Below, one piece after another: positions 1-7,637 of a stretch of DNA of 7,837 bases. Positions within the stretch are counted from its first letter, which is position 1. Every line of letters begins with the position of its first letter. The stretch is from positions 1-7,837 of the forward strand of contig JADFQT010000114.1 of assembly GCA_022561675.1 (NCBI GenBank). Reading direction: 5' to 3'. Below the pieces are notes generated by a model, which ran no database searches, was not told where the DNA came from, and saw only the letters and a program-made list of their open reading frames with translations. A program made the translations under genes and the position numbers. This stretch comes from Chloroflexota bacterium (lineage in GTDB: Bacteria > Chloroflexota > Dehalococcoidia > Lucifugimonadales > UBA3495).

Positions 1-942
1 CATACCGGGGCGCACAAGATCAACAATGCCCTGGGGCAGGGATTGCTGGCCCGCAGGATGGGCAAGCAGAGGATTATCGCCGAAACCGGGGCCGGGCAGC
101 ACGGCGTGGCCACTGCCACCGTCTGCGCCATGCTGGACCTGCAATGCGTGGTGTATATGGGCGCCGAGGACATCCAGCGGCAGTCGTTGAATGTGTACCG
201 CATGCGTCTGCTGGAGGCCGAGGTCATTACCGTGGCTTCCGGTACGCAAACCTTGAAAGACGCGATCAACGAGGCGATTCGGGATTGGGTGACCAACGTT
301 GAATCGACTCACTACCTCATCGGCAGCGTCGTGGGACCTCACCCCTATCCCATGCTGGTGCGGGATTTCCAATCGGTTATCGGGCGGGAGGCTCGCGACC
401 AGTGGCTCCAGGCAGAGGAAAGGCTGCCCGACTATGTGGTGGCTTGCGTCGGCGGGGGCAGCAATGCCATTGGCATTTTCCACCGGTTCATCGGAGATGC
501 GTCAGTGGCGCTGGTGGGGGTTGAGGCCGGTGGAGCGGGGCTGGATTCGGGGAAGCATTCCGCATCGCTAAACGCCGGTCAGCCCGGAGTACTGCACGGC
601 TCCATGTCCTATCTGCTACAGGACTCCCACGGACAGGTGATGGGAACTCACAGCATTTCCGCCGGATTGGATTACCCCGGTGTGGGACCCGAACATAGTT
701 TTTTGAAGGACACCGGTCGCGCGCAATACGTGGCCGTCACCGATGACCAGGCATTGGAGGGCTTTCACCTGCTCTGCCGTACTGAAGGGATAATACCGGC
801 CTTGGAATCGTCCCATGCCATCTACCACGCCAGCCGGCTGGCCGCCCAACTCTCCGTCGAGGAAAGTGTCCTGGTGTGCTTGAGCGGCCGGGGGGACAAG
901 GATGTCCCAACGGTGGCCGCCGCCGCCGGCATTGAGCTATGA
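1..942 (+). CDS. trpB: Tryptophan synthase beta subunit, 5'-truncated by window edge
   Basis: The reading frame is open from base 1 and ends at TGA 940-942, giving 313 residues; about 80-90 N-terminal residues of a typical 400-residue TrpB lie outside the window. TrpB is a cytoplasmic PLP enzyme that condenses indole with L-serine to give tryptophan, normally in an alpha2beta2 complex with TrpA. Visible landmarks, numbered in the fragment: HTGAHKIN with the PLP Schiff-base lysine at K6; AETGAGQHG with the catalytic glutamate at E28, the same 22-residue spacing as K87-E109 in the Salmonella enzyme; GGGSN at 151-155, which binds the PLP phosphate; HSISAGLDYPGVGPEH; and C-terminal LSGRGDKD, which carries the serine contacting the pyridine nitrogen. 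All key residues are intact, so the enzyme should be active. The usual downstream partner trpA is absent; an SDR gene follows after 93 bp. The family call is certain. Confidence 0.97.
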   Translation, partial: HTGAHKINNALGQGLLARRMGKQRIIAETGAGQHGVATATVCAMLDLQCVVYMGAEDIQRQSLNVYRMRLLEAEVITVASGTQTLKDAINEAIRDWVTNVESTHYLIGSVVGPHPYPMLVRDFQSVIGREARDQWLQAEERLPDYVVACVGGGSNAIGIFHRFIGDASVALVGVEAGGAGLDSGKHSASLNAGQPGVLHGSMSYLLQDSHGQVMGTHSISAGLDYPGVGPEHSFLKDTGRAQYVAVTDDQALEGFHLLCRTEGIIPALESSHAIYHASRLAAQLSVEESVLVCLSGRGDKDVPTVAAAAGIEL

Positions 943-978
943 GGGTCTGGGACGACATTTTAATACCCCGGGGGGCCG

Positions 979-1003
979 CCGGCCCTGTGCTATAATGGGC
1001 CGG
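979..1003 (+). promoter_or_regulatory. Extended -10 promoter inside a 7-bp inverted repeat, upstream of the SDR gene
   Basis: TGC plus TATAAT at 988-996 is a perfect extended -10 element. Bases 979-985 (CCGGCCC) and 997-1003 (GGGCCGG) form a perfect 7-bp inverted repeat, and its 11-bp spacer is exactly the segment carrying the extended -10. No convincing -35 is seen at the expected distance, which is tolerated by extended -10 promoters. Transcription would start near 1003, leaving a leader of about 33 nt. The dyad could be an operator for a repressor that blocks the -10, or a hairpin in trpB read-through RNA. The promoter call is well supported; the operator role is inference. Confidence 0.6.
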
Positions 1004-1035
1004 ATTTAGCTGGCAGGCGGCAAGGAGCGCAACTC

Positions 1036-1833
<798 letters not shown>

Positions 1834-1846
1834 CCCAGCTTGAGAT

Positions 1847-1867
1847 CCGGACAGCCCGGCTTTTCTT
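1847..1867 (+). terminator. Weak candidate terminator after the SDR gene
   Basis: CCGG (1847-1850) and CCGG (1856-1859) can form a 4-bp GC stem around a 5-nt loop, followed by TTTTCTT at 1861-1867, 13 bp after the SDR stop. The T-run is good but the stem is short, so this is a tentative intrinsic terminator. Confidence 0.3.
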
Positions 1868-1920
1868 ATGCCCGAGTTGCACTCCTTACTCCCAGGCCTG
1901 GAGGGTTTGCGAGAGCGATT

Positions 1921-1949
1921 GTTCATGGTTCGACAAGCTCACGACGAAC
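1921..1949 (+). repeat. Imperfect hairpin element, probable dispersed intergenic repeat
   Basis: GTTCATGGT (1921-1929) can pair with ACGACGAAC (1941-1949), with 7 of 9 positions matched, around a loop containing TCGACAAGCTC. Hairpins with a TTCGACAAGCTCA core and GTTC/GAAC ends look like small intergenic repeats known from many environmental bacterial genomes; that recognition is from memory and unverified. The remainder of the 1834-2036 gap holds no other clear signal apart from the weak terminator candidate and the GGTCTATT half-site. Confidence 0.45.
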
Positions 1950-2036
1950 GAATACCTCTCATGCTCCCCCCTAAGCACCACGCTAACTTCTCAACGACGG
2001 TCTATTTCCAGAGATTCTAATTTCGTGAGGATATAA

Positions 2037-3251
2037 GTGTCTCCTTCCTATCTTGACGAATTTCAGCCCCCTACCCGCCTTTTGATGGGTCCCGGACCCA
2101 CCAGTGTGCACCCCCGGGTATTGCAGGCCATGACTGCCCCGCTGTTGGGACATCTGGACCCGCAGTTCTTCCGGGTGATGGATGATGTCTGCGAAATGCT
2201 TCGGCAGGTGTATCACACCTCCAATTTCATGACGCTGCCGCTGTCTTCCACAGGCACTGGAGCCATGGAAGCAGCCTGCGCCAATGTCCTGGAGCCGGGA
2301 GATACGGCAATAATCTGCCGCAATGGTTTTTTTGGAGATCGCCTGGCCGACATCGCCGGCCGGTGCGGAGCGGATACCTTTTTCGTGGATTCCCCTTGGG
2401 GCAAGCCCGCCGACGTTGAGGCCCTGGCTGACGAACTCAAGAAGCATCGCCAAGTCAAGATGGTCGGAATGGTCCACGCGGAGACCTCCACGGGTAGCCT
2501 CACGCCGTTGACCGAGGCCATTGAGCTGGCTCACCAGCACGACGCTCTGATGGTCGTAGACGCGGTCACTTCCCTGGGAAGCCATGACGTCCGCATGGAC
2601 GATTGGGACATCGACGTTTGCTACAGCGCCAGCCAAAAATGTCTGGGCGCTCCTCCGGGTCTGGCTCCCATCAGTCTAGGGCAGCGAGCGATGGAGGTCA
2701 TCAACCGCCGCAAAACACCGGTCCAGAGTTTCTACTTCAATCTCAAAGATCTGGAAGCCTACTGGTCTGACACCCGCGCTTACCACCATACCTCACCCAT
2801 ATCCATGACCTACGCCTTGCGGGAGGCGCTGCGGATGATGATGGAGGAAGGCATTGAGGAGCGGCTTAACCGTCACGCCCGAACCTCTGCCGCGCTTCGG
2901 GCCGGTCTCGAAGCCCTAGGGCTGAAGCTCCTGGCCGATCCCCAATACCGGCTCAACCCATTGACCGCCGCCCTGGTACCGGAGGGCGTAGAGGATGCCG
3001 CAGTGAGAAAGCAGCTGTTGGATGACTACAACATCGAGATAGGTGGTGGTTTGGGAGAGCTGCAGGGCAAGGTCTGGCGCATTGGGCTGATGGGGGATGG
3101 CGCCAAGGAATCCAATGTCTTCGCTTTCCTGTCGGCCCTGGAGATGATTTTACCCGGCCAGGGCTACGAGGTTGCCTACGGTTCCGGATTGGCCGCAGCC
3201 CAGCGAGCCCTGGCCAGTTTTAGCCCGGCCGGTTCTAACGAGGAAGCCTAG
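2037..3251 (+). CDS. Class V PLP aminotransferase, alanine/serine--glyoxylate type
   Basis: A 404-residue cytoplasmic PLP enzyme, predicted to transfer an amino group from alanine or serine to glyoxylate to give glycine. It starts at GTG 2037, supported by GAGGA at 2027-2031 with 5-nt spacing; the next in-frame Met (residue 17) would cut into the conserved LMGPGPT. Landmarks shared with human AGXT: GPGPT 18-22, the SSTGTGAMEAA cofactor loop at 70-80, AETSTG 148-153, VVDAVTSLG 173-181 with the pyridine-binding aspartate D175, SASQKCLGAPPG 197-208 with Schiff-base lysine K201, YHHT 249-252, EIGGGLG 334-340, and carboxylate-binding arginine R348 in WRIGLMG. The gene converges on glcDEF, whose product would be glyoxylate, which supports the glyoxylate assignment. 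The preferred amino donor cannot be read from sequence; 2-aminoethylphosphonate or serine-pyruvate activity are less likely alternatives. Confidence 0.92.
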   Translation: MSPSYLDEFQPPTRLLMGPGPTSVHPRVLQAMTAPLLGHLDPQFFRVMDDVCEMLRQVYHTSNFMTLPLSSTGTGAMEAACANVLEPGDTAIICRNGFFGDRLADIAGRCGADTFFVDSPWGKPADVEALADELKKHRQVKMVGMVHAETSTGSLTPLTEAIELAHQHDALMVVDAVTSLGSHDVRMDDWDIDVCYSASQKCLGAPPGLAPISLGQRAMEVINRRKTPVQSFYFNLKDLEAYWSDTRAYHHTSPISMTYALREALRMMMEEGIEERLNRHARTSAALRAGLEALGLKLLADPQYRLNPLTAALVPEGVEDAAVRKQLLDDYNIEIGGGLGELQGKVWRIGLMGDGAKESNVFAFLSALEMILPGQGYEVAYGSGLAAAQRALASFSPAGSNEEA

Positions 3252-3303
3252 GCGAATCATCCCCCGATTACGCCGGTTCTTCCCAAACTGGCTAAGATGG
3301 GAC

Positions 3304-3331
3304 TGCCAGGGAGCTCCCTGGCATTAGTTTA
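3304..3331 (+). terminator. Perfect 20-bp palindrome with T-rich tail, probable terminator of the aminotransferase gene
   Basis: Bases 3304-3323 read TGCCAGGGAGCTCCCTGGCA, a perfect palindrome able to form a GC-rich hairpin (about 8 bp once a small loop is allowed). It begins 53 bp after the aminotransferase stop. The following TTAGTTTA (3324-3331) supplies a broken T-tract on the + strand. Its place between convergent genes fits an intrinsic terminator, possibly acting both ways, although no strong T-tract is seen on the - strand side. Confidence 0.6.
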
Positions 3332-3346
3332 GGAAGTGACCGCCTT

Positions 3347-3385
3347 GGAGGGTGACTAAATTGTCCCTCCCCTTGGCAAGGGGGG
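3347..3385. repeat. Nested inverted repeats between convergent genes
   Basis: Two overlapping stems are possible: GGAGGG (3347-3352) with CCCTCC (3365-3370), and CCCCTT (3369-3374) with AAGGGG (3378-3383), the second extendable by a wobble and a GC pair to 3367-3385. They share bases 3369-3370 and so compete. The element starts 13 bp beyond the glcF stop and may contribute to 3' end formation of the glcDEF transcript, but on that strand no T-run follows it. The composition also resembles a dispersed intergenic hairpin repeat. Confidence 0.45.
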
Positions 3386-3397
3386 AAAATCAGCTCT

Positions 3398-4744
3398 TTA
3401 AAACAGTTCCTCAGAGTTCTCTTCCTCGGCACGGTAGGCTTCATCAAGCAGGTCCACCACGTGGGCGACATCGATGGAAAGCCCACGCCTGCGCACGCCT
3501 CCTTCCAGCTGAGCCATGCAACCCGGGTTGGCGGTGACCACCTGCTGGGCCCCGGTTTCCTCCAGGTGGTCCAGCTTATGCTCCAAGATCCGCCCGGCCA
3601 GCTCCTGCTGCACCGCTGAATAGATCCCTGCCGAGCCGCAGCATATGGTGGAACCCTCCAGCTCCAGTAGCTCCACGCCGGGTATGGCGTTGATGATGGT
3701 TCGAGGCGCTTCGGCAATTCGCTGCGCATGGACCAGATGACAGGGGTCCTGATAGGTAATCTTGCGTTCAATACGGGCCTTGGGCGGCACCAGCGGCAGG
3801 TTCACCAGAAATTCGGTGATGTCTTCGGTCAGCTTGCTGAATTGCCGGGCCTTCTCCGAATATTCGGCATCGTTTTTCAGCAGCTCGTCATACTCCTTCA
3901 TATTGGAACCACATCCGGCGGAGGCCGTCACAATGCGGTCCACTCCGGCAGCGAGAAAGATGTCGATATTGCGCCGGGCCATTGCCCGCGTATTGTCCAG
4001 GTCACCGCTGTGCAGATTGAGGGCCCCGCAGCAGCCCTGGCCTACCGGCACCACCACGTCGCAGCCGTTGCGGTTCAGCACCCGCACCGTCGCCCGCATG
4101 GTGTCGCCCTGCATCAGGGGCATAACGCAGCCGGAGAGCAGCCCCACGGTCATTTTTTTCTGCCCCTGAGCCGGAAAGACTTCTTGAGCCGGGCCGAAAA
4201 AGGTCCTGCCCATCACCGGTAATTGAGACTCCAACTGATCCAGGTGGCCGGGCAGCAGCTTCAGCACCCCCGACCTCCGCACCAGTATTTGGAACCCTGA
4301 GCGCTGGTAGATACGAAGGATTTGGGCCCCCAGGCGCAGCCGTCCGGTGTGAGGCAGAGCCCCCCGCAAGAATAGCTTGCTCACCCGTTTCAGGTCGTCG
4401 CCCTGCTTACCCTGCCCCAGCACCTGGGACCGGGTATATTCCATGATACGTCCGTAGGGAACACCGGAGGGGCAAACCGCCTCGCAAGCCCGGCATTGGA
4501 GGCACATTTCCCAGTGGGACACCACCCGGCTGCTGATGCCCAGACGGCCTTCGTTGACCGCCTTCATCAAGGCGATACGGCCTCTGGGTGATTCGGTCTC
4601 CACGCCCAATTCCAGGTAGGTGGGGCAGGAGCTGAGGCAGAGCCCGCAGTGGACGCAGCGATACAGGTCGTCCTCAGCCGGGGAATCGGGACCCAGAAAG
4701 CCGGGCTCCTGATTCAAGCGCTGCTCGAAACTGGATTCCATCAT
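3398..4744 (-). CDS. glcF: Glycolate oxidase iron-sulfur subunit GlcF
   Basis: A 448-residue electron-transfer subunit that passes electrons from the GlcD/GlcE flavins towards the membrane quinone pool. It has an N-terminal two-cluster ferredoxin domain: CVHCGLCLSSCP (C30, C33, C36, C40) and CLQCRACEAVCP (C81, C84, C87, C91), each for one [4Fe-4S]. Two cysteine-rich CCG domains follow, as in GlcF, LldE and HdrB: C206 with C238-C239-G and C278, then C335 with C368-C369-G and C409. No cysteine of the expected pattern is missing. There is no transmembrane segment, so membrane association would be peripheral. It begins with tandem ATGs 13 bp after the glcE stop, with no clear Shine-Dalgarno sequence, which suggests translational coupling. 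It is the last gene of glcDEF. Length fits the family (about 400-450). Confidence 0.95.
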   Translation of the reverse strand: MMESSFEQRLNQEPGFLGPDSPAEDDLYRCVHCGLCLSSCPTYLELGVETESPRGRIALMKAVNEGRLGISSRVVSHWEMCLQCRACEAVCPSGVPYGRIMEYTRSQVLGQGKQGDDLKRVSKLFLRGALPHTGRLRLGAQILRIYQRSGFQILVRRSGVLKLLPGHLDQLESQLPVMGRTFFGPAQEVFPAQGQKKMTVGLLSGCVMPLMQGDTMRATVRVLNRNGCDVVVPVGQGCCGALNLHSGDLDNTRAMARRNIDIFLAAGVDRIVTASAGCGSNMKEYDELLKNDAEYSEKARQFSKLTEDITEFLVNLPLVPPKARIERKITYQDPCHLVHAQRIAEAPRTIINAIPGVELLELEGSTICCGSAGIYSAVQQELAGRILEHKLDHLEETGAQQVVTANPGCMAQLEGGVRRRGLSIDVAHVVDLLDEAYRAEEENSEELF

Positions 4745-4757
4745 AACAACCGAACCA

Positions 4758-6143
4758 TCACAACCCGCCGATAAATCTGCCGGGATTCAGCGTCCGGTGG
4801 GGGTCGAACTTATTCTTGAGCCGCCGCATTATCTCCATTCCCGAGTCCATTCCCGACGGAAGGTCACCCCATACGTCCAGCTCCCGTTTCCAGGCCAGGG
4901 GGCACTGCTCCACGACCACGGAGCCTCCCAGCGTCCCCGCTGTCTCTCGTAGCCGCCGAATATCCTCCGCCGTCCCGCCGGATGGGCCCCAGGACAGCAG
5001 GCGGATTCCCCCGAAGCCAACATCGACAACGCTGCCGACGCCTGCGTAGTTCCCGCCGAAAGCCGGGTCCGCCTGCAACCAGTCACTCATTTGCAGCGAG
5101 GCCGCGGGCGGGAGATTTATCTTCAATACCATTTCGGATCGAGTTTCCTCGGCCCAGCCCAGGTCGGTGACGCCGCGTAATAATGCCAGGGCATCAGCAT
5201 CCTGTTTCTGTTTCACACTGGTCGCTCCCAGTCTTTTCAGCAGCTGGGCTGACTCCGTCAACCGTCGGCGGAGGGCCTGAGGGCGCCCGGCAAAGAAGGC
5301 CAGGACGGCGGCCGGCATGACTGCTTCCATGCCGGTTTCCATAGGTTGGGATTCCGTGGCCAGCTCCAACCGCCGCGACGCTGCCCCATTCAGCACCTGC
5401 AGCCCCTGGGGAGAAAACACCTGGCGCGATAGAGTCCGGCCCGCTTCGATTCCCTGCTGTACCGACGGAAAGGATGCCACCAAAGCCGACTGGTTAGCCG
5501 GCAGTGGCGCCAGCTTGAAAGTTGCCTCGACGATCACGCCAAGGGTCCCCAAAGAGCCGGTATATAACTTGTTCAGGTCGTACCCGGTGACATTTTTGAC
5601 GACCCGTCCGCCGGCTTTGGTTTCGTCTCCCGCCGGGCTGATTACCCTAATGCCGATGAGCCAGTCACGGGGCAGGCCGTAGGCGTGGCGCAGGGGGCCC
5701 ACCGAGCTGGTGGCCAGAATGCCGCCCACCGTGGCCCGACCCGCCAGGGGCGCTTCCAGTGGAAGGAACTTCCCAGCCGTGGCCAGATGGCGCTGCAGCG
5801 ACTCCAGGGTGATACCCGCCTCGACGGTGACCGTCAGGTCGGCCGGTTGAAAATCCACCACCTGGTCCAGGCGGCTCAGGTCCAGCACCAGGTGCAGCTC
5901 TTCCGGCGGGTTGCCCAGACTTACCTGAGTGCCACCGCCCCAGGGAGCCACCTTGCTGCCTTCCGAAGATGCCCAACCCAGTACCTGGGCAGCTTCCCGC
6001 CGGTTGGCGGGTTTGACCACCCACTGGGGGGTCAAACCGTCAATGGCGTAGCCGGCGTAGGTTTCGGGAGGCAGCAGCGAGTCAGCGCTGAGCAGACCGG
6101 CCGGCGGCTCCAGCGTGGGGGTCAAGTCCGACAATATACCCAA
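4758..6143 (-). CDS. glcE: Glycolate oxidase FAD-binding subunit GlcE
   Basis: A 461-residue PCMH-type FAD protein that works with GlcD and GlcF in oxidising glycolate to glyoxylate. The FAD-binding half contains PWGGGTQVSLG (67-77), VTVEAGITL (105-113), GRATVGGILATSSVGPLR (135-152) and the GlcE-typical stretch 178-204 (GGRVVKNVTGYDLNKLYTG, then SLGTLGVI). The C-terminus has the LKNKFDPHRTLNPGRF signature (442-457). It is about 100 residues longer than E. coli GlcE (about 350); the extra length lies in the middle and C-terminal half. The start is uncertain: no in-frame ATG or GTG is available, so TTG at 6143 was taken, with TTGs at residues 4 and 7 as alternatives. A 6-bp hairpin covers the first TTG. 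The gene sits 62 bp after glcD in the same operon. A DLD or other FAD-oxidase identity is unlikely given the neighbours. Confidence 0.92.
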   Translation of the reverse strand: MGILSDLTPTLEPPAGLLSADSLLPPETYAGYAIDGLTPQWVVKPANRREAAQVLGWASSEGSKVAPWGGGTQVSLGNPPEELHLVLDLSRLDQVVDFQPADLTVTVEAGITLESLQRHLATAGKFLPLEAPLAGRATVGGILATSSVGPLRHAYGLPRDWLIGIRVISPAGDETKAGGRVVKNVTGYDLNKLYTGSLGTLGVIVEATFKLAPLPANQSALVASFPSVQQGIEAGRTLSRQVFSPQGLQVLNGAASRRLELATESQPMETGMEAVMPAAVLAFFAGRPQALRRRLTESAQLLKRLGATSVKQKQDADALALLRGVTDLGWAEETRSEMVLKINLPPAASLQMSDWLQADPAFGGNYAGVGSVVDVGFGGIRLLSWGPSGGTAEDIRRLRETAGTLGGSVVVEQCPLAWKRELDVWGDLPSGMDSGMEIMRRLKNKFDPHRTLNPGRFIGGL

Positions 6144-6154
6144 TCCGAATTGGG
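6139..6154 (-). promoter_or_regulatory. Hairpin overlapping the glcE translation start
   Basis: On the - strand CCCAAT, loop TCGG, ATTGGG form a perfect 6-bp stem with a tetraloop. The downstream arm contains the TTG proposed as the glcE start (6141-6143). If that TTG is used, the hairpin could limit initiation. If the second TTG (6132-6134) is used, the arm's GGATTGGG lies where a ribosome-binding site would be. It may be chance. Confidence 0.35.
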
Positions 6155-6205
6155 ACTTACATGTACCGCCATACCAACCCCCGCGTGCTAAATCTTGGCA
6201 TTAGT

Positions 6206-7636
6206 TTAGATAAACATCCCCGGAGCGGTAGGCCGGTGGGGGGCGATGCTGGGTGGGGTGCCGTCGGGGAAAATCTTGCCGGGATTCAGCCGGTTCTCCG
6301 GAGCGAAGGCGTCCCGGGCCTGACGCATGGCAGCCATGTCATCATCGGTGAAGACCAGGGGCATGAACTCCTTCTTCTCCAGACCAATCCCGTGCTCACC
6401 ACTCAAGGTTCCGCCGACTTCGGCGCAGTATTCCATCAGCTCAGCGCCGGCGGCCATGACCTTGGGTAATATGCCCGGCTCCCGTTCGTCGAACAACATG
6501 CAGGGGTGAATGTTGCCATCCCCAGCGTGGAAGACGTTGGCGATCGTGATACCGTACCTGGTGGATACCTCGCCCACCAGCCGCAGCACGTCAGCAAGCC
6601 GCGTGCGGGGAACCACCCCGTCGACCAGGTAGTAGTTAGGCGCGATGGCTCCGAAGGCACCGAAGGCAGTTTTGCGGCCCAACCACAGTTTCTCCCGCTC
6701 TGTCGACTCCTCGGCCACCCGGACGTCGGCGGCTCCGGTTTCCCACAACGAAGACTGGACCTCTTCGCTTATCTCCTCAACCTCCTCGGTAAGCCCCTCC
6801 AGTTCCACCAGCAGGACCGCTCCGGCATCATTGGGATAACCGGCGTCCATCACGCTCTGCACGGCGCGAATGGTGGTAGCGTCGATCATTTCCAGGGCTG
6901 CCGGCACGATCCCGAGTCCGATGATGGCGGAGACAGCGGAACAGGCCGACTCTATGTCCGGGAAGACGCCCAGGAAGGTCTTCACCATCTCCGGCAGCGG
7001 CAACAATCGCACGGTAATTTTGGTGGCCAGTCCGAAGGTTCCCTCAGAGCCGACAAACACTCCCCGCAGGTCGTAGCCGGGAACCTCCCGGGCCGGACCG
7101 CCCAGCTGAACTATCGCTCCGTCCTCCAGTACTACTTCCATGCTCAGCACGTGGTTGGTGGTTGTTCCGTAGGCCAGACAGTGGGGACCGCCAGCGTTCT
7201 CAGCAATGTTGCCGCCCAGGCTGCAGGCTTTTTGACTGGAAGGGTCCGGCGCGTACCTGAGCCCCAGCTTGCGCGCTTGGGTGTCCAGGTCCAAATTTAT
7301 CACTCCCGGCTCGACGGTAGCGGTCAAATTTTCCGGGTCCACTTCCAGAATTTGGTTCATTCTGGTGAAAACGACCTGGATGCCGCCGGGAGGAGCTATC
7401 GCTCCGCCGCTAAGCCCGGTACCGGAGCCGCGTCCCGCCACCGGAACTCCCTCCCGGTAGGCCAGCGCCAAAACCCGGCTGACCTGCTCGGTGCAGGAAG
7501 GCAGGACCACCGCCTCCGGCATGGCGCGGTCGATGGAGCCGTCATATTCGTAAACCAGCAGGTCCTCGGGGTGGGAAATCAGGTTTTCCCGCCCGACTAT
7601 GCCCCTCAATTGCTTCAGAAACTCCTGCTTTTCCAT
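6206..7636 (-). CDS. glcD: Glycolate oxidase catalytic flavoprotein subunit GlcD
   Basis: A 476-residue FAD subunit that oxidises glycolate (often also D-lactate) to glyoxylate and feeds electrons to GlcE/GlcF. The N-terminal PCMH FAD domain shows GRGSGTGLSGGA (68-79), VEPGV (108-112), DPSSQKACSLGGNIAENAGGP (131-151) and VGSEGTFG (195-202). The C-terminal FAD-oxidase domain shows RKTAFGA (321-327), NVFHAGDGNIHP (367-378) with the active-site-region histidines, SGEHGIGLEKK (412-422) and the ending RLNPGKIFP. Length and motifs match GlcD closely and nothing is missing. ATG 7634-7636 is chosen because the family N-terminus starts about here; the only Shine-Dalgarno-like bases are a GAG five bases upstream, inside the last 14-bp repeat. 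First gene of glcDEF. Paralogous FAD-linked D-lactate dehydrogenases are the main alternative, but adjacent glcE and glcF favour glycolate. Confidence 0.96.
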   Translation of the reverse strand: MEKQEFLKQLRGIVGRENLISHPEDLLVYEYDGSIDRAMPEAVVLPSCTEQVSRVLALAYREGVPVAGRGSGTGLSGGAIAPPGGIQVVFTRMNQILEVDPENLTATVEPGVINLDLDTQARKLGLRYAPDPSSQKACSLGGNIAENAGGPHCLAYGTTTNHVLSMEVVLEDGAIVQLGGPAREVPGYDLRGVFVGSEGTFGLATKITVRLLPLPEMVKTFLGVFPDIESACSAVSAIIGLGIVPAALEMIDATTIRAVQSVMDAGYPNDAGAVLLVELEGLTEEVEEISEEVQSSLWETGAADVRVAEESTEREKLWLGRKTAFGAFGAIAPNYYLVDGVVPRTRLADVLRLVGEVSTRYGITIANVFHAGDGNIHPCMLFDEREPGILPKVMAAGAELMEYCAEVGGTLSGEHGIGLEKKEFMPLVFTDDDMAAMRQARDAFAPENRLNPGKIFPDGTPPSIAPHRPTAPGMFI

Positions 7637-7637
7637 T

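Noticed and set aside
2016..2021. TCTAAT as the -10 of the aminotransferase gene
   Set aside because: No matching -35, and the start site would fall within the ribosome-binding site, leaving almost no leader.
3398..6143. glcE and glcF as a heterodisulfide reductase or lactate-utilisation (LldEFG) complex
   Set aside because: GlcF has two ferredoxin clusters plus two CCG domains and sits with GlcE- and GlcD-type FAD proteins, which is the glycolate oxidase arrangement.
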